NCBI GenBank assembly: GCA_029706075.1
Contig: JAINUG010000229.1
Location: forward strand, 372,501 to 436,500
Origin: Aldrovandia affinis
Taxonomy: Eukaryota; Chordata; Actinopteri; Notacanthiformes; Halosauridae
DNA length: 64,000 bases
Reading direction: 5' to 3'
The notes under the pieces were generated by a model, which did not search any database, was not told where the DNA came from, and saw only the letters and a list, made by a program, of their open reading frames with translations. Shown here one piece after another: positions 36,901 through 44,765 of this stretch. Each line of letters starts with the position of its first letter. Positions within the stretch are counted from its first letter, which is position 1. Position numbers and translations under genes: made by a program.

Positions 36901-39500
36901 CAGATCCAACTTGTTCCTTAATTTTTTGGGGCCAAAAACCATCATCTCTGTTTTATCTGAATTCAAAAGCAGGAAATTTACTGTCATCCAATTCTTTATA
37001 TCAGAGATACAAGCCTCTAACTGAGTGAGTTGAAGTATTTCACCTGGTTTCATTGACATGTACAGCTGTGTATCATCTATCATCTGCATAGCAATGGAAA
37101 TTCACACCATGTTTACGAATAGATAAGCAAACTCGCCTCCCTCAACCACACACCACACACCACACCACACGCCAACATCCCCCCCCCTGTCATCCGCTGT
37201 CATCCTGATGTCTCTGTGAACACTCTGAAAGTACAAATTGCACTAGCCCCGGCACAAATTAAGCACTGGTTGTAGTGTTTCATACAGATTATTTGTTTTT
37301 ATAAAAGCAGTTAATTGTTGAGCTACAGATTTCTCTAACATTTTTGACAAAAAAAGTCAGATTTGAAATGGGCCTATAGTTCTTCAGATTAACAGGATCA
37401 AGATTTGGTTTCTTTAGAAGAGGCTTGATTACTGCCACTTTTAAAGACTTAGGTACGCAACCCAATAATAGGGATGTATTTATAGGGCTGGCGGATGGCG
37501 TAGCGGTCTAACGCACCACGCTAACATGGGCTGGCCTAGCACAGGCAAAAGCTCTTTAATAAGCGTTGTTGGTATGGGGTCTAACAGACATGTAGATAAT
37601 TTGGAGAACATAACCAGTTTACTAAATTTGTCCAGATCCAAGGGAGTGAAAAACTCAAGGGTCTCTACACAACCCTGCTCCTGATAGCCCTGTGCTATCT
37701 CGGGAGTTGGAGTGCTAGATATTGGAGCCATTTTCATAATTTGTTCTCTGATTGTCTGAATCTTATCAGTAAACGAGTTCATGAAGTCATTAGAATTATA
37801 GTTAGAAGGATAACTGCTGTAATCTGAAGACAGATTTTTTTTTGTCAGTTTAGCTACCGTGTTAAATAGAAATCTTGGGTTGTTTCTATTCTGGTCAATT
37901 AATTTTGAGAAGTACGATGACCTAGCTGTAGTAAGGGCCTGCTTGTATTATTCTATGAGGCTGTCCTTTCAAGCAGAGCGAAAAACCTCTAAATTGGTAG
38001 AGCGCCATCTGTGTTCTAATTTCCTGGAAACTTGTTTAAGGGCACGGGTATGGTCAGTAAACCAGGGTGCAAGTTTCTTCTGAATGCATTTTTTCCTCTT
38101 GATGGGTGCGACAGCATCAAGTGTATTCCGTAAAATATGATTTAGCGCATCTGTTTGACGATCAATTGACAAAAAGCTGTTTGGGTCCTGACTTGATACT
38201 AACGACTCGGGAAGTGTGTTTATACATTTTGAAGCCGTCAATGAATTTATAGAGCGGCTGGAATAGTATCTAGGTTCCGATTTGTTAGGAATATTTGCCT
38301 GAATTTCAAAAGTAATCATAAAGTGATCCGATAGTACAGGATTATGGGGAGACACAATGATATTCTCGACATCGATACCATAGGACAGGGGTGTCAAACT
38401 CATTCCATCGTGGGCCGAGTGTATGCAGGTTTTTGTTGCAACCAGTGCACTACAGCAGGTGATTTCACTAATTAGCTTCCTTCTTCAACCAAGGAGGGGA
38501 ACTAATTGAAATCACCTGGTGTTGTGCACTGGTTGCAACAAAAACCTGCATCCCATGATACACCCTATAGGATAACAGAAGGTGTATGGTGTAGAACAGG
38601 GGTGCCCAAGTTCGGTCCTGGAGATCTACTGGGTGTGCAGGCTTTTGTTCCAGCCCTTCACTAACACACCTGATTCCACTAATCAACTGCTCATCAAGGC
38701 AATGAATGTTCAAATCAGGTGTGTTAGTGAAGGGCTGGAACAAAAGCCTGCACACCCAGTAGATCTCAGGACCGAACTTGGGCACCCCTGTGTAGAAGGT
38801 GTATGGTTGTGGCAGTGGGTTGGTTCAGACACAATTTCAATAAAACCAACAGAGTCAATAATAGCTGCAATACACATAGAAGCGGCACAAAACTCCACTC
38901 AAATGGCTTGTAAAAACATTTTAATGTATAAAAATATCTAAACTTAAAATGCAGTAGGTAGAGCGTGGTTCTGTGTGTCTCATTAGGTAGTAGGTAGAGG
39001 TTCTGTGTGGCTCAGTAGGTAGAGCGTGGTTCTGTGTGGCTCAGTAGGTAGGTAGAGCGTGGTTCTGTGTGGCTCAGGTAGGTAGAGTGTGGTTCTGTGT
39101 GGCTCAGTGGGTAGAGTGTGGTTCTGTGTGGCTCAGTAGGTAGAGCGTGGTTCTGTGTGGCTCAGTAGGTAGAGCGTGGTTCTGTGTGTCTCATTAGGTA
39201 GAGCATGGCGTTGGCAACGCTCAGGGTTCAATTCCCACTGTACTGAAAAATGTACGTATTCACTACTGTAAATCGCTTTGGATTTAAAAAACGTCTGCTA
39301 AAGGGCATATTAAATGGTGCAACAGCAGCACAGTGTCCGCTTCTGCGTTACTGTAGCTGCTATTCGTCTACCCAGCCTCTGTTCGAACCTCTGTACAGTA
39401 GGCTACATTTGGGCCACTGCCAAAACAACTCCGGGCCGAGGAAATGAAAACGCGAGCACTTACTTGCAAGGAGAGAGAAGATGTAAGCCAGGCACTTCAT
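21761..39500 (-). CDS. CD300/pIgR-like receptor with tyrosine-motif tail (6 coding exons)
   Basis: This gene encodes a type I immune-type receptor of the CD300/CMRF35-like/pIgR-like group. Coding exons are 39464-39500, 34894-35214, 32050-32115, 26165-26272, 24232-24275 and 21761-21925, joined in compatible phases to 246 residues plus stop. Residues 1-13 form the signal peptide ([12 protein letters not shown]). Residues 14-119 form one Ig V domain with Cys32, Cys46, Cys50 and Cys99: KYFCRKPC carries the extra cysteine pair typical of this group, and [10 protein letters not shown] is the canonical V motif. A short stalk (120-150) follows, then a helix (about 151-168), RRR, and a tail with Tyr201 (YDEM), Tyr207 (YSTV), Tyr222 (YCTV) and Tyr240 (YSLV). 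N64 and N128 are glycosylation sequons. YDEM fits the PI3K p85 SH2 pattern. The YxxV sites resemble ITIMs but lack the usual I/V/L/S at -2. No charged residue lies in the membrane helix. Confidence 0.88.
21990..22172 (-). mobile_element. SINE family A fragment next to the large minisatellite
   Basis: The 3' end and body are present. The head is replaced by the start of the 48-bp array, so the array begins inside or at the edge of this SINE. Confidence 0.66.
22190..23864. repeat. 48-bp minisatellite, about 35 units, higher-order structure
   Basis: It is the same unit and orientation as 6201-6915. It lies in the last intron of the receptor gene. Marker variants (ACTGTGGGGCTCATCTAC and ACCATGGGGCTC) recur mostly every five units (about 235-240 bp). 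Confidence 0.96.
24232..24275 (-). CDS. receptor exon 5: juxtamembrane
   Basis: This 44-nt exon lies between a TGTAG acceptor and a GTCAGT donor. It takes the frame from phase 1 to phase 0, exactly as exon 6 requires. It encodes [14 protein letters not shown] and has no tyrosine. Confidence 0.72.
24335..24402 (-). mobile_element. SINE family A relic
   Basis: A short deleted copy (AATTCAGTGGCCAACAGCCA, CGCCCCCAATCGGGGC). Confidence 0.45.
24457..24895. mobile_element. hAT-type non-autonomous element
   Basis: Inverted ends CAGGGGTCACCAA and TTGGTGACCCCTG. The flanks CTCTACGC and GTCTACGC match at 7 of 8 positions. It lies in intron 4 of the receptor gene. Confidence 0.84.
25018..25392 (+). mobile_element. 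SINE family A, full length
   Basis: It has head GATAGAGTAGCGGTCTAACG, box B GGTTTGAAACC, body, and end GGCTACTAAATTGGGAGAAA. It lies in intron 4 of the receptor gene. Confidence 0.8.
25467..25552. repeat. 18-bp repeat, 4-5 units
   Basis: Unit GGGCTGCCTGCAAGGGGA, tandem, in intron 4 of the receptor gene. Confidence 0.85.
25625..26010 (-). mobile_element. SINE family A, full length
   Basis: Complete copy in the opposite orientation to 25018-25392 in the same intron. The pair could form a hairpin in the transcript. Confidence 0.8.
26165..26272 (-). CDS. receptor exon 4: transmembrane segment
   Basis: This 108-nt, phase 1-1 exon has a TTTTAG acceptor and a GTAAGA donor. It encodes [20 protein letters not shown] then LLRRR, an uncharged helix followed by a stop-transfer cluster. 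Confidence 0.88.
26385..26766 (-). mobile_element. SINE family A, full length
   Basis: Complete copy just upstream of receptor exon 4 (intron 3) in the same orientation as the gene. Confidence 0.8.
27145..27506. mobile_element. candidate MITE with ACACTCTCA ends
   Basis: The ends read ACACTCTCAAAAGTA and, inverted, ACACTCTCAGGACAAA; internal GTACC/GGTAC motifs recur. The target duplication is unclear. Confidence 0.45.
27750..28350 (+). mobile_element. solo LTR of the same retroviral family
   Basis: It runs from TGTAAGGGAAAAATG to TTTCCACGACA and is flanked by a 4-bp duplication CTCT (27746-27749 and 28351-28354), the size made by gammaretrovirus-like integrases. A TATA-like GATATATAC lies near 28190 and AATAAA lies at 28284-28289. 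It sits in intron 3 of the receptor gene, in the opposite orientation to it. Confidence 0.87.
28485..28560 (+). mobile_element. retroelement tail
   Basis: GACCTGCCTGGGTAAATAAA followed by GGTTAAATAAAAATAAA is a tail pattern common in fish repeats. Confidence 0.4.
28930..30690 (+). pseudogene. L2-like LINE, 5'-truncated, frameshifted reverse transcriptase
   Basis: This is a non-LTR retrotransposon whose enzyme would copy its RNA at a nick in the target. Fragments in different frames read in order: [71 protein letters not shown] (catalytic Asp), [25 protein letters not shown] (YADD catalytic box) and [14 protein letters not shown]. Frame changes occur near 29620 and between 29945 and 30380. 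The endonuclease domain is missing. A Tc1-type terminal motif (CAGTGACCTCCAGAATTACT) directly precedes it at 28888. It lies in intron 3 of the receptor gene. Confidence 0.88.
30845..31050 (+). mobile_element. SINE family B 3' half
   Basis: It reads GTACCGGGTTACGGTCGACA to GGCTACCAAATTGGGAGAAA; no head. Confidence 0.68.
31640..32012 (+). mobile_element. SINE family A, full length
   Basis: Head GGATAGCGTAGCGGTCTAAC, box B GGTTCTAAACCC, body and end are present. It lies 38 bp beyond the donor of receptor exon 3. Confidence 0.82.
32050..32115 (-). CDS. receptor exon 3: stalk
   Basis: This 66-nt, phase 1-1 exon has a GTGCAG acceptor and a GTGAGC donor. It encodes a short Ser/Thr/Pro stalk with the sequon NVT. 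Confidence 0.82.
32263..33911 (-). mobile_element. Tc1-like transposon, nearly intact
   Basis: The element is 1649 bp, with TA duplications at 32261-32262 and 33912-33913. Its terminal inverted repeats exceed 150 bp and begin CAGTTAGGTCCGGAAATATT. It sits in a TATACAAATATATAC-rich stretch in intron 2 of the receptor gene. The ends are well preserved, so the insertion is fairly young. Confidence 0.93.
32517..33560 (-). pseudogene. Tc1-family transposase, frameshifted near N-terminus
   Basis: This is the DDE transposase that would excise and insert the surrounding element by cut and paste. The main frame (32517-33440) has the GRPRKT hook between the two DNA-binding helices, [10 protein letters not shown] (first Asp), [10 protein letters not shown] (second Asp) and [11 protein letters not shown] (Glu), so the DDE triad is intact. 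The paired-like N-terminus reads from ATG near 33550 (MRSKELSMQ) but needs two frame changes, each consistent with loss of one A in an A-run (near 33500 and 33424). This copy therefore should not make full-length protein, although the catalytic domain is whole. Confidence 0.87.
34070..34335 (+). mobile_element. Tc1-like 3' relic
   Basis: This non-coding end of a Tc1-type element closely matches the flanks of the nested site at 58200-60295. It serves as the empty-site reference for those insertions. It lies in intron 2 of the receptor gene. Confidence 0.65.
34425..34550 (+). mobile_element. tRNA-SINE with minimal head
   Basis: Two GTGGTTCTCT pieces precede GGGTTCAATCCCC (box B) and the tail TAAGTCGCTTTGGATAAAAG. 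It shows the SINE end without an expanded array. Confidence 0.72.
34676..34872. repeat. about 25-bp minisatellite beside the Ig V exon
   Basis: Units of GAGGTGAACAGACAGGTGAA type. It starts about 22 bp beyond the V-exon donor and keeps the V frame open into the intron. Confidence 0.87.
34894..35214 (-). CDS. receptor exon 2: Ig V domain
   Basis: It has an ACAG acceptor, a 321-nt body in phase 1-1 and a GTACGA donor. It encodes a single V domain with four cysteines and the DTGVYYC signature. The reading frame stays open downstream into a minisatellite, but the phase to exon 3 shows that the donor at 34893 is the true end. Confidence 0.92.
35645..35858 (-). mobile_element. V-SINE-like element, rearranged
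   Basis: The head (CCCTAACCATTACACTACAC) is well kept. The tail side is replaced or scrambled (35650-35740). Confidence 0.65.
35922..36052. repeat. tRNA-SINE head array (box A units)
   Basis: About five units of GTGTGGCTCAGTAGGTAGAG with CGTGGTTCT or similar, period 27-29 bp, abutting a LINE tail. No box B. Confidence 0.88.
36054..38385 (-). pseudogene. L2-like LINE copy, internally deleted
   Basis: The minus strand reads the end of the endonuclease ([11 protein letters not shown], about 38310), a linker ([20 protein letters not shown]), the start of RT ([15 protein letters not shown], 37600), then after a deletion [12 protein letters not shown] (37070) and [12 protein letters not shown] (36780). 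The 3' end at 36054 is an (ATTTG)n-type tail. A SINE head fragment (37480-37550) interrupts it. It belongs to the same family as 58757-60174. Confidence 0.83.
38386..38578. mobile_element. hairpin element with hAT-like left end
   Basis: The left end CAGGGGTGTCAAACTC is hAT-like. Arms GCAGGTTTTTGTTGCAACCA and its complement surround AATTAGCTTCCTTC. The right terminus is worn. Confidence 0.6.
38597..38790. mobile_element. hAT-type hairpin element
   Basis: Inverted ends CAGGGGTGCCCAAGTTCGGT and its complement extend to about 80-bp arms, so the whole 194 bp can fold. TGTAGAA flanks it on both sides. Confidence 0.84.
38955..39310 (+). repeat. tRNA-SINE head array followed by box B and SINE tail
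   Basis: About nine head units are followed once by GGGTTCAATTCCC (box B), GAAAAATGTACGTATTCAC and the L2-type tail. It ends about 155 bp before the receptor signal-peptide exon. Confidence 0.88.
39464..39500 (-). CDS. receptor exon 1: signal peptide
   Basis: ATG at 39498-39500 opens [12 protein letters not shown]. The donor GTAAGT leaves phase 1, which matches the V exon. Confidence 0.8.
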
Positions 39501-40129
39501 GGTCTAACCCGGTCACGCTCTCATTTCAGACACCGGCAGCGCAACAGGTAAACAGCCTTCGTCCGCGATCTATACCGGACTCAAGAGACGAGGACGCACC
39601 GGTTATCTCGCCAGCTTTCGTTCAAGCGCCGCTCTCTGGATTCCTCCGTCTGCGCTCATCGATTCTGCGCGACCTTCCTGGTCATGAGAGAAACGCTCAC
39701 AAAGTCATCCGCGCACCGATTTAGGGAAGGAAACCGCGCAGACAATGAACGCAGGCGATTTCCGAGAAGGACCGTAAGATCCTGGGTTTGTTCGTCGCAC
39801 ACAGCTGATCTGAAAGTGGAAGCCATTCATTCGAAAGTATTTTTTACAAAAATATTTCATGAGCTGAACTCAATGGCTAAAAATGTTGCACTGGAGTCAA
39901 TATACACATAGAAGCGACACAAAAATCCACCCAAATGGCTTGTAAAAACATTTTAATGTATGAAAATATCTAAACATAAAATACAGTAGCCTACATGTGG
40001 CAAGTTACAAACTGTTTAAGTCCTGCTTTGAACATTTATGTTTTATTGTACAGCATTCCATATAATTCATCAAGATTTAGTTAATTCAATCTGTGAACTC
40101 GATCTAATTTCTTCTTTAATACAAATTAA
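39501..40129. other. upstream region of the receptor gene
   Basis: Contains the presumed promoter and 5' UTR of the receptor. No TATA box or known immune response element is clear by eye. The stretch 39900-39990 resembles 38870-38955 (GCGGCACAAAACTCCAC, AATGGCTTGTAAAAACATTT), a local duplication. Confidence 0.4.
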
Positions 40130-40235
40130 TTTATGTTTCCCCCAACCCATTTTCCCTCCCAATTTGGTGGCCAATTGTACCCTCTGTTGATTAAACTACT
40201 CCCCCCTCCCCCTCCCCACGAGCCACCGACCAGCC
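40130..40235 (-). mobile_element. SINE family A 3' fragment
   Basis: The 3' end (CCCAATTTGGTGGCCAATTG on plus) is followed by a CCCCTCCCC-rich stretch. Confidence 0.55.
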
Positions 40236-40249
40236 CTGGCACCTGCGGT

Positions 40250-40415
40250 GACAAATTAATGTCAGTTTCCCCCCTCCATTTTGTTTTTAGCCTGTGTGTT
40301 TTATGCGCTTTTGGTTTTACCGTACGTCGCGTGTTCTGTTTTACTGTTCATAGCTTCTGTGTTTTTTATGTTCTGCCAAATGAATACAAAGTTTACTTGA
40401 CTTGACTTGACAAAG
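40250..40415 (+). mobile_element. retroelement 3' end with (TTGAC)n tail
   Basis: T-rich sequence ends GTTTACTTGACTTGACTTGA. The structure suggests a 5'-truncated LINE. Confidence 0.45.
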
Positions 40416-40874
40416 ATGTCGAAACGCCCCCAGACGCCCCCCCCCCCCCACTCCCGGCCAGAGAGTGGTCAGGACTCGACCCAGACTGCAGCGGGCAACC
40501 TGTGATTTCTACCTTTGAGTCCCCGTATTTTCAGTTCTAATTCACATTTGGCATCAGATAGAAACATACCAGGATAGCGGGCAGTTAATCTGGACAGATT
40601 AAACCCCTAAAGACAACTGGTGAACACACATCTACGAATGAACACGTTTTCACAACATTTAAACTGCGCATGAAACTGCACCCTACAAACAATTTCCCCA
40701 GACAATATTGTTATCGACGGAAGGACAATCATGCAGTGATTGTGTCCTGAGCTGCTCATCTGTACTGCCCTCTACTGGTTTGACAGGAGCACTGCACGGA
40801 AAACACCCAGTCGTGGCATTCGTTCAGATGGCATTAATATCCGCTACTTCCGGGGGGTTTCCAAACTGTAAACC

Positions 40875-41092
40875 ATGACAGGTCAGGTCAGGTCAAATCA
40901 TAAGTCCCAAATTTCAGGTGTCAAGTCCTCAAATCACATTCAAAACAAGTCTCTGGAGAGATCCAGCTCAAGTCCAAGTCTAGTCCCAAGTCATAGACAT
41001 GCAAGTCTAAGTCAAGTCTCAAGTACTTTTATTTTTTGCAAGTGAAGTCTGAAGTCATCAATACTGTGACTCGAGTCCAGACTCTGGCTTTG
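40875..41092. repeat. AAGTC-rich degenerate repeat, copy 1
   Basis: CAAGTCTCAAGTCAAGTC-type 5/10-bp units. A block of about 200 bp (GTCCAAGTCTAGTCCCAAG, TTTTATTTTTTGCAAGT, GTGACTCGAGTCCAGA) is nearly the same as 50640-50842. Confidence 0.85.
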
Positions 41093-41199
41093 TGACGACC
41101 TCCACAGCAATCAGGACGAAGAGGATGCAGCAGCACACACACCAGGCAGTCCCACATCCAGCAGGGGGCAGCCTTCAGTTTCAGCTGCAAGTAATTACA

Positions 41200-41535
41200 C
41201 TTTTTCTTTTTTTCTACTTTCTTTCTCCCCATTTTTCATATCCAATTATACCCTCATTTTTCACATCAATTACCCCCTCCCTCATATATCTTAAGAGTTC
41301 GCTGCCGTAGTCCTGAGACCGGCAGTGACACGCGGCTGGGCACCGCCTCCTCCGAGCCGGAACCCACCAAGCCGTCACCGTAACTCCGGTATGCACACAG
41401 GGCCACTCCTATGCACAGAGATCTCATATCGGCTTCCCTCCCCCTCCCTGGGGCGGACAGCCAATCACCGCCCCCTAGTGGCACTCCCAGCCAGAGCTGA
41501 AACAGGCGCGACCGGTGACAACACTTCACTTTCAA
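41200..41535 (-). mobile_element. SINE family B, head truncated
   Basis: Body and end are intact. The head side joins the 683-bp duplicated segment at 41539. Confidence 0.7.
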
Positions 41536-41538
41536 CCA

Positions 41539-42221
41539 GCTCTGGGACACAGGGTGTCCACAATCCGTCAGGACCGCGGAATCACTTGCAATCTTCCGCA
41601 AGAGACTCAAAACCCACCTCTTCAGACTCCACTACCACTGAACTCCGTCCATCTAGCCAATCTGTTGTCACCACTGTTTACTTGTTCTACACTATTTAAA
41701 AAATCCACAAAAAAACACTAACCTTTTCTTTCCCAGTGTTACAGGTATGGTACGCAGCTGCCTGCAATGATGTCTATCGCTGTATTACTGCACTGATCTC
41801 TTGCGCTATGATTGTTCCTACCATGTATTAATGCACATCTTGTAAGTCGCTCTGGATAAGAGCGTCTGCTAAATGCTTCAAATGTAAAATGATGTAAATG
41901 TCTGTACAGACTGTTGGCAGTGAAGGGCTCATTCGTGCAGAAGGGAGACTCTGAACAGGCCGGTGTGGGTGCAGGCTTTTGTTCTTCCAACCGTCTTCTA
42001 TATCATTTTTTTCGTTTCTGATTTTTCCCCCCTATTTATTTTTTGTTTAGCCAATTAAGCCCTCCCGCCGGCCTCCACAGGACGAGCCACTACCTCGAGA
42101 CAAGGTTCGCCTCCTCCCGAGACGGAAATCGCCTAACACTGTTTATGAGATCGCCCTACCGCTCCTCGGCAAGCTCGTGCGGCTCTCCCTCCCCCTCCCC
42201 TGGGGCGGACAGCCAAACACC
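41539..42221 (+). repeat. 683-bp tandem duplication, copy 1
   Basis: The unit starts GCTCTGGGACACAGGGTGTC and contains an L2-like 3' end (codons for [14 protein letters not shown], then untranslated sequence ending in the GGATAAGAGCGTCTGC tail) followed by part of a tRNA-SINE. Copy 2 at 42222-42901 is nearly identical. Confidence 0.87.
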
Positions 42222-42901
42222 GCTCTGGGACACAGGGGTGTCCACAATCCCGTCAGGACCGCGGAATCACTTGCAATCTTCCGCAAGAGACTCAAAACCC
42301 ACCTCTTCAGACTCCACTACCACTGAACTCCGTCCATCTAGCCAATCTGTTGTCACCACTGTTTACTTGTTCTACACTATTTAAAAAATCCAAAAAAAAA
42401 CACTAACCTTTTCTTTCCCAGTGTTACAGGTATGGTACGCAGCTGCCTGCAATGATGTCTATCGCTGTATTACTGCACTGATCTCTTGCGCTATGATTGT
42501 TCCTACCATGTATTAATGCACATCTTGTAAGTCGCTCTGGATAAGAGCGTCTGCTAAATGCTTCAAATGTAAAATGATGTAAATGTCTGTACGGACTGTT
42601 GGCAGTGAAGGGCTCATTCGTGCAGAAGGGAGACTCTGGACAGGCCGTGTGGGTGCAGGCTTTTGTTCTTCCAACCGTCTTCTATATCATTTTTTGTTTC
42701 TGATTTTTCCCCCCCCATTTTTGGTAGCCAATTAAGCCCTCCCCGCCGGCCTCCACAGGACGAGCCACTACCTCGAGACAAGGTTCGCCTCCTCCCGAGA
42801 CGGAAATCGCCCTAACACTGTTTATGAGATCGCCCTACCGCTCCTCGGCAAGCTCGTGCCGGCTCTCCCTCCCCCTCCCCCTGGGGCGGACAGCCAAACA
42901 C
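42222..42901 (+). repeat. 683-bp tandem duplication, copy 2
   Basis: It repeats the segment at 41539-42221 with a few single-base differences and small indels. The high identity marks a recent unequal exchange. The junction falls inside the SINE body (GGACAGCCAAACACCG). Confidence 0.87.
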
Positions 42902-42944
42902 CACCGCCAGGGCCGGTCTGGTAGAAACAGGTTTCGAACCACGA

Positions 42945-43150
42945 CGGTGATTGGGCAGGGTGAGCCGGCTCGGGAACGTAGGTGGGGGCGAATTCCGTCT
43001 CGAAGGAAGCAGTGTTCGCTGCCCTCTGAGAATTAGCTTGCCTCGTAGAGACGAGCGGCGGACTCGTGTGGAGGGCAAATAGAAATGAAGAGGGTGTAAT
43101 TGGCTACTAAATTGGGAGAGAAAAACAGGGAAAAATCTGAAACAAATTAA
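42945..43150 (+). mobile_element. SINE family A 3' half, inverted against the previous copy
   Basis: It reads GGTGAGCCGGCTCGGGAACG to GGCTACTAAATTGGGAGAGA. It directly abuts the minus-oriented SINE ending at about 42950, giving a tail-out inverted pair. Confidence 0.7.
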
Positions 43151-43404
43151 AATATAAAATGTAAAAATGTAAAAGGCAACACTGGTAAGTCCGGGGCGGC
43201 GGGGGCACTCAATCGACCCTGGACAGCTGGGCTCGTTGCCTCGTTGGAAAGGGGAGGACCGGGCCTATCCGCGGGGTACTGGCTGTGGCACCCCCTGCCA
43301 GACACTCACGGTACTGCACCTGTTTAAGGGATCCCTTGTTTAACTCCAAGTGTTGCCTTTATTCTGACAGTCGCACCTGTAACATCTCGCATTTAACACA
43401 TCTC

Positions 43405-43425
43405 TCACACACACACACACACACA

Positions 43426-43469
<44 letters not shown>

Positions 43470-43530
43470 CACACACTCACACGCACGCACGCACGCACGC
43501 ACGCACACACACTCACACACACACACGAAG
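43405..43530. repeat. (CA)n/(CGCA)n microsatellite
   Basis: Compound CA and GCAC repeat of about 125 bp, with potential for Z-DNA. Confidence 0.93.
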
Positions 43531-43560
43531 TACAACCCACAGCATCACGCCTTCAGTTCT

Positions 43561-43790
43561 TTATTCTGAAACTGTTGTCCAATCTGTCATACAGATCTCG
43601 TGTGTGTGTGTGTGTGTGTGTGTGTGAGTGTGTGTGTCATAAAGAGCAAAGTCTCCATCGTCACAGCTGAAGTTGTGGCCCCAGTTTGACTGACGCCTCC
43701 CCTTACACACACAGCCCTGACGCCATCCCCCACACCAGCACTGGTCCCGCTCACTGGAGGGTCCTCCATTACACAAACTGCACACCCGCG
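43561..43790 (-). other. unexplained cysteine-rich exon-like open segment
   Basis: After a pyrimidine-rich acceptor-like stretch (TTTATTTTTCCGAGAGCAG), one frame reads VTRVCSLCNGGPSSERDQC, then WCGGWRQGCVCKGRRQSNWG, then HNFSCDDGDFALYD, with seven cysteines in about 45 residues. It then runs into a (TG)n tract read as His-Thr repeats and stops at a TAA overlapping the AATAAA at 43560-43565. The C..CNGG...CWCGGW..GC spacing is vaguely EGF-like. No matching upstream exon was found, and I do not recognise a family. It could be the last exon of an unknown gene or a chance frame in the timm17a 3' UTR. Confidence 0.25.
43598..43640. repeat. (TG)n microsatellite
   Basis: TG dinucleotides with two GAG interruptions. 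Confidence 0.9.
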
Positions 43791-44694
43791 TTACGGCTGC
43801 TCTCGGAAAAATAAATTAGACGATATGAAATGGACTTCTTTCTCTCCTCCTTTTCGACGGGGGAACGTTGGGGTCCCAGCTTGACCCGTCCGTGGGGTAG
43901 TGAGGGGGCGTGGCTCAGAGCGCTCCTCTCAGCCCGGTACCCCCCCCCCCCCCAACCCCCCAGGCTCAAGAACGTGGATATTTAAGGCGTGCGTGTGACC
44001 CTGCGACCACCCCAATCACCCTCAGTGGAGCTGAGACCGAACCACACCTCACCTCTCTGTCCAAACTGGCACTATTGGGAGAAGGAGGCACAAAGGAACT
44101 CTAAATCTTGATTACAAAGAGGACTATCAATTGCAATTATTGTTGCACACACACAAACCTTAATTTTTTAAAGAACTGGAAGGTTTCGATTCTTCCCAAA
44201 TTGTAAAAAAAGAGAAGTGTCTTGCCCGCATATTTTTGACCGGTCGGGCGAAATAAAATAACTCATTTTTCGAGACTTTTGAAAACTATGCTGCAGAACG
44301 CACTCCATCGCCCCGTAAATTACCATTACCCCCCCCCCCCCCCTCTCTGTCACTCAAACTACATCGCTGTTGACATCACTTCCTGTGTTTGGCTTTGATC
44401 ACCAAACATTGGCCGAACTGGTCCTGGTGAAATTACATGCGATAGAGGCTGTGGAACAGGCACATGGCATCGATGGTGGTGCAGAAAATGGGGAGAGAAT
44501 CAAAAACAAATCTCCTGGACGTTGAGTTGCTCTGTAGATCGATCGTTCGTTCGTTCGTTCGTTCGTTCACTCGTTCGTTGGCTCTGTGGAAGGGTCCCGG
44601 GGGGGTTTCACTGGAATACATGAGTTTGTGGAGGAGTTTCAAAAGGCCTGGGAGTGAGGGGGGGTGGGGGTAGGGGTGAGGGGTGGGGGTTCCC

Positions 44695-44765
44695 TCACTG
44701 ATACTGTCTGTATTCTCCGAAGGGGGGGCCCGGCATGGGGGCAGGCTCCTCTGCAAACTGGGGTC
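44695..44765 (-). CDS. timm17a: timm17a coding exon 6 and stop
   Basis: The acceptor CTTGCAG is followed by codons for [18 protein letters not shown] and RQYQ, then TGA at 44695-44697. The tail is five residues shorter than in mammals. Confidence 0.93.

Larger units (their letters stand above)
43540..44694 (-). other. timm17a: probable timm17a 3' UTR with polyadenylation signal
   Basis: No other AATAAA on the minus strand was noticed between the timm17a stop and 43560-43565, which reads AATAAA. The stretch holds a (GTTC)n run near 44540-44575, C/G homopolymer runs near 43940 and 44330, and a (TG)n tract at 43598-43640. A competing exon-like reading at 43561-43790 is listed separately. Confidence 0.4.
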
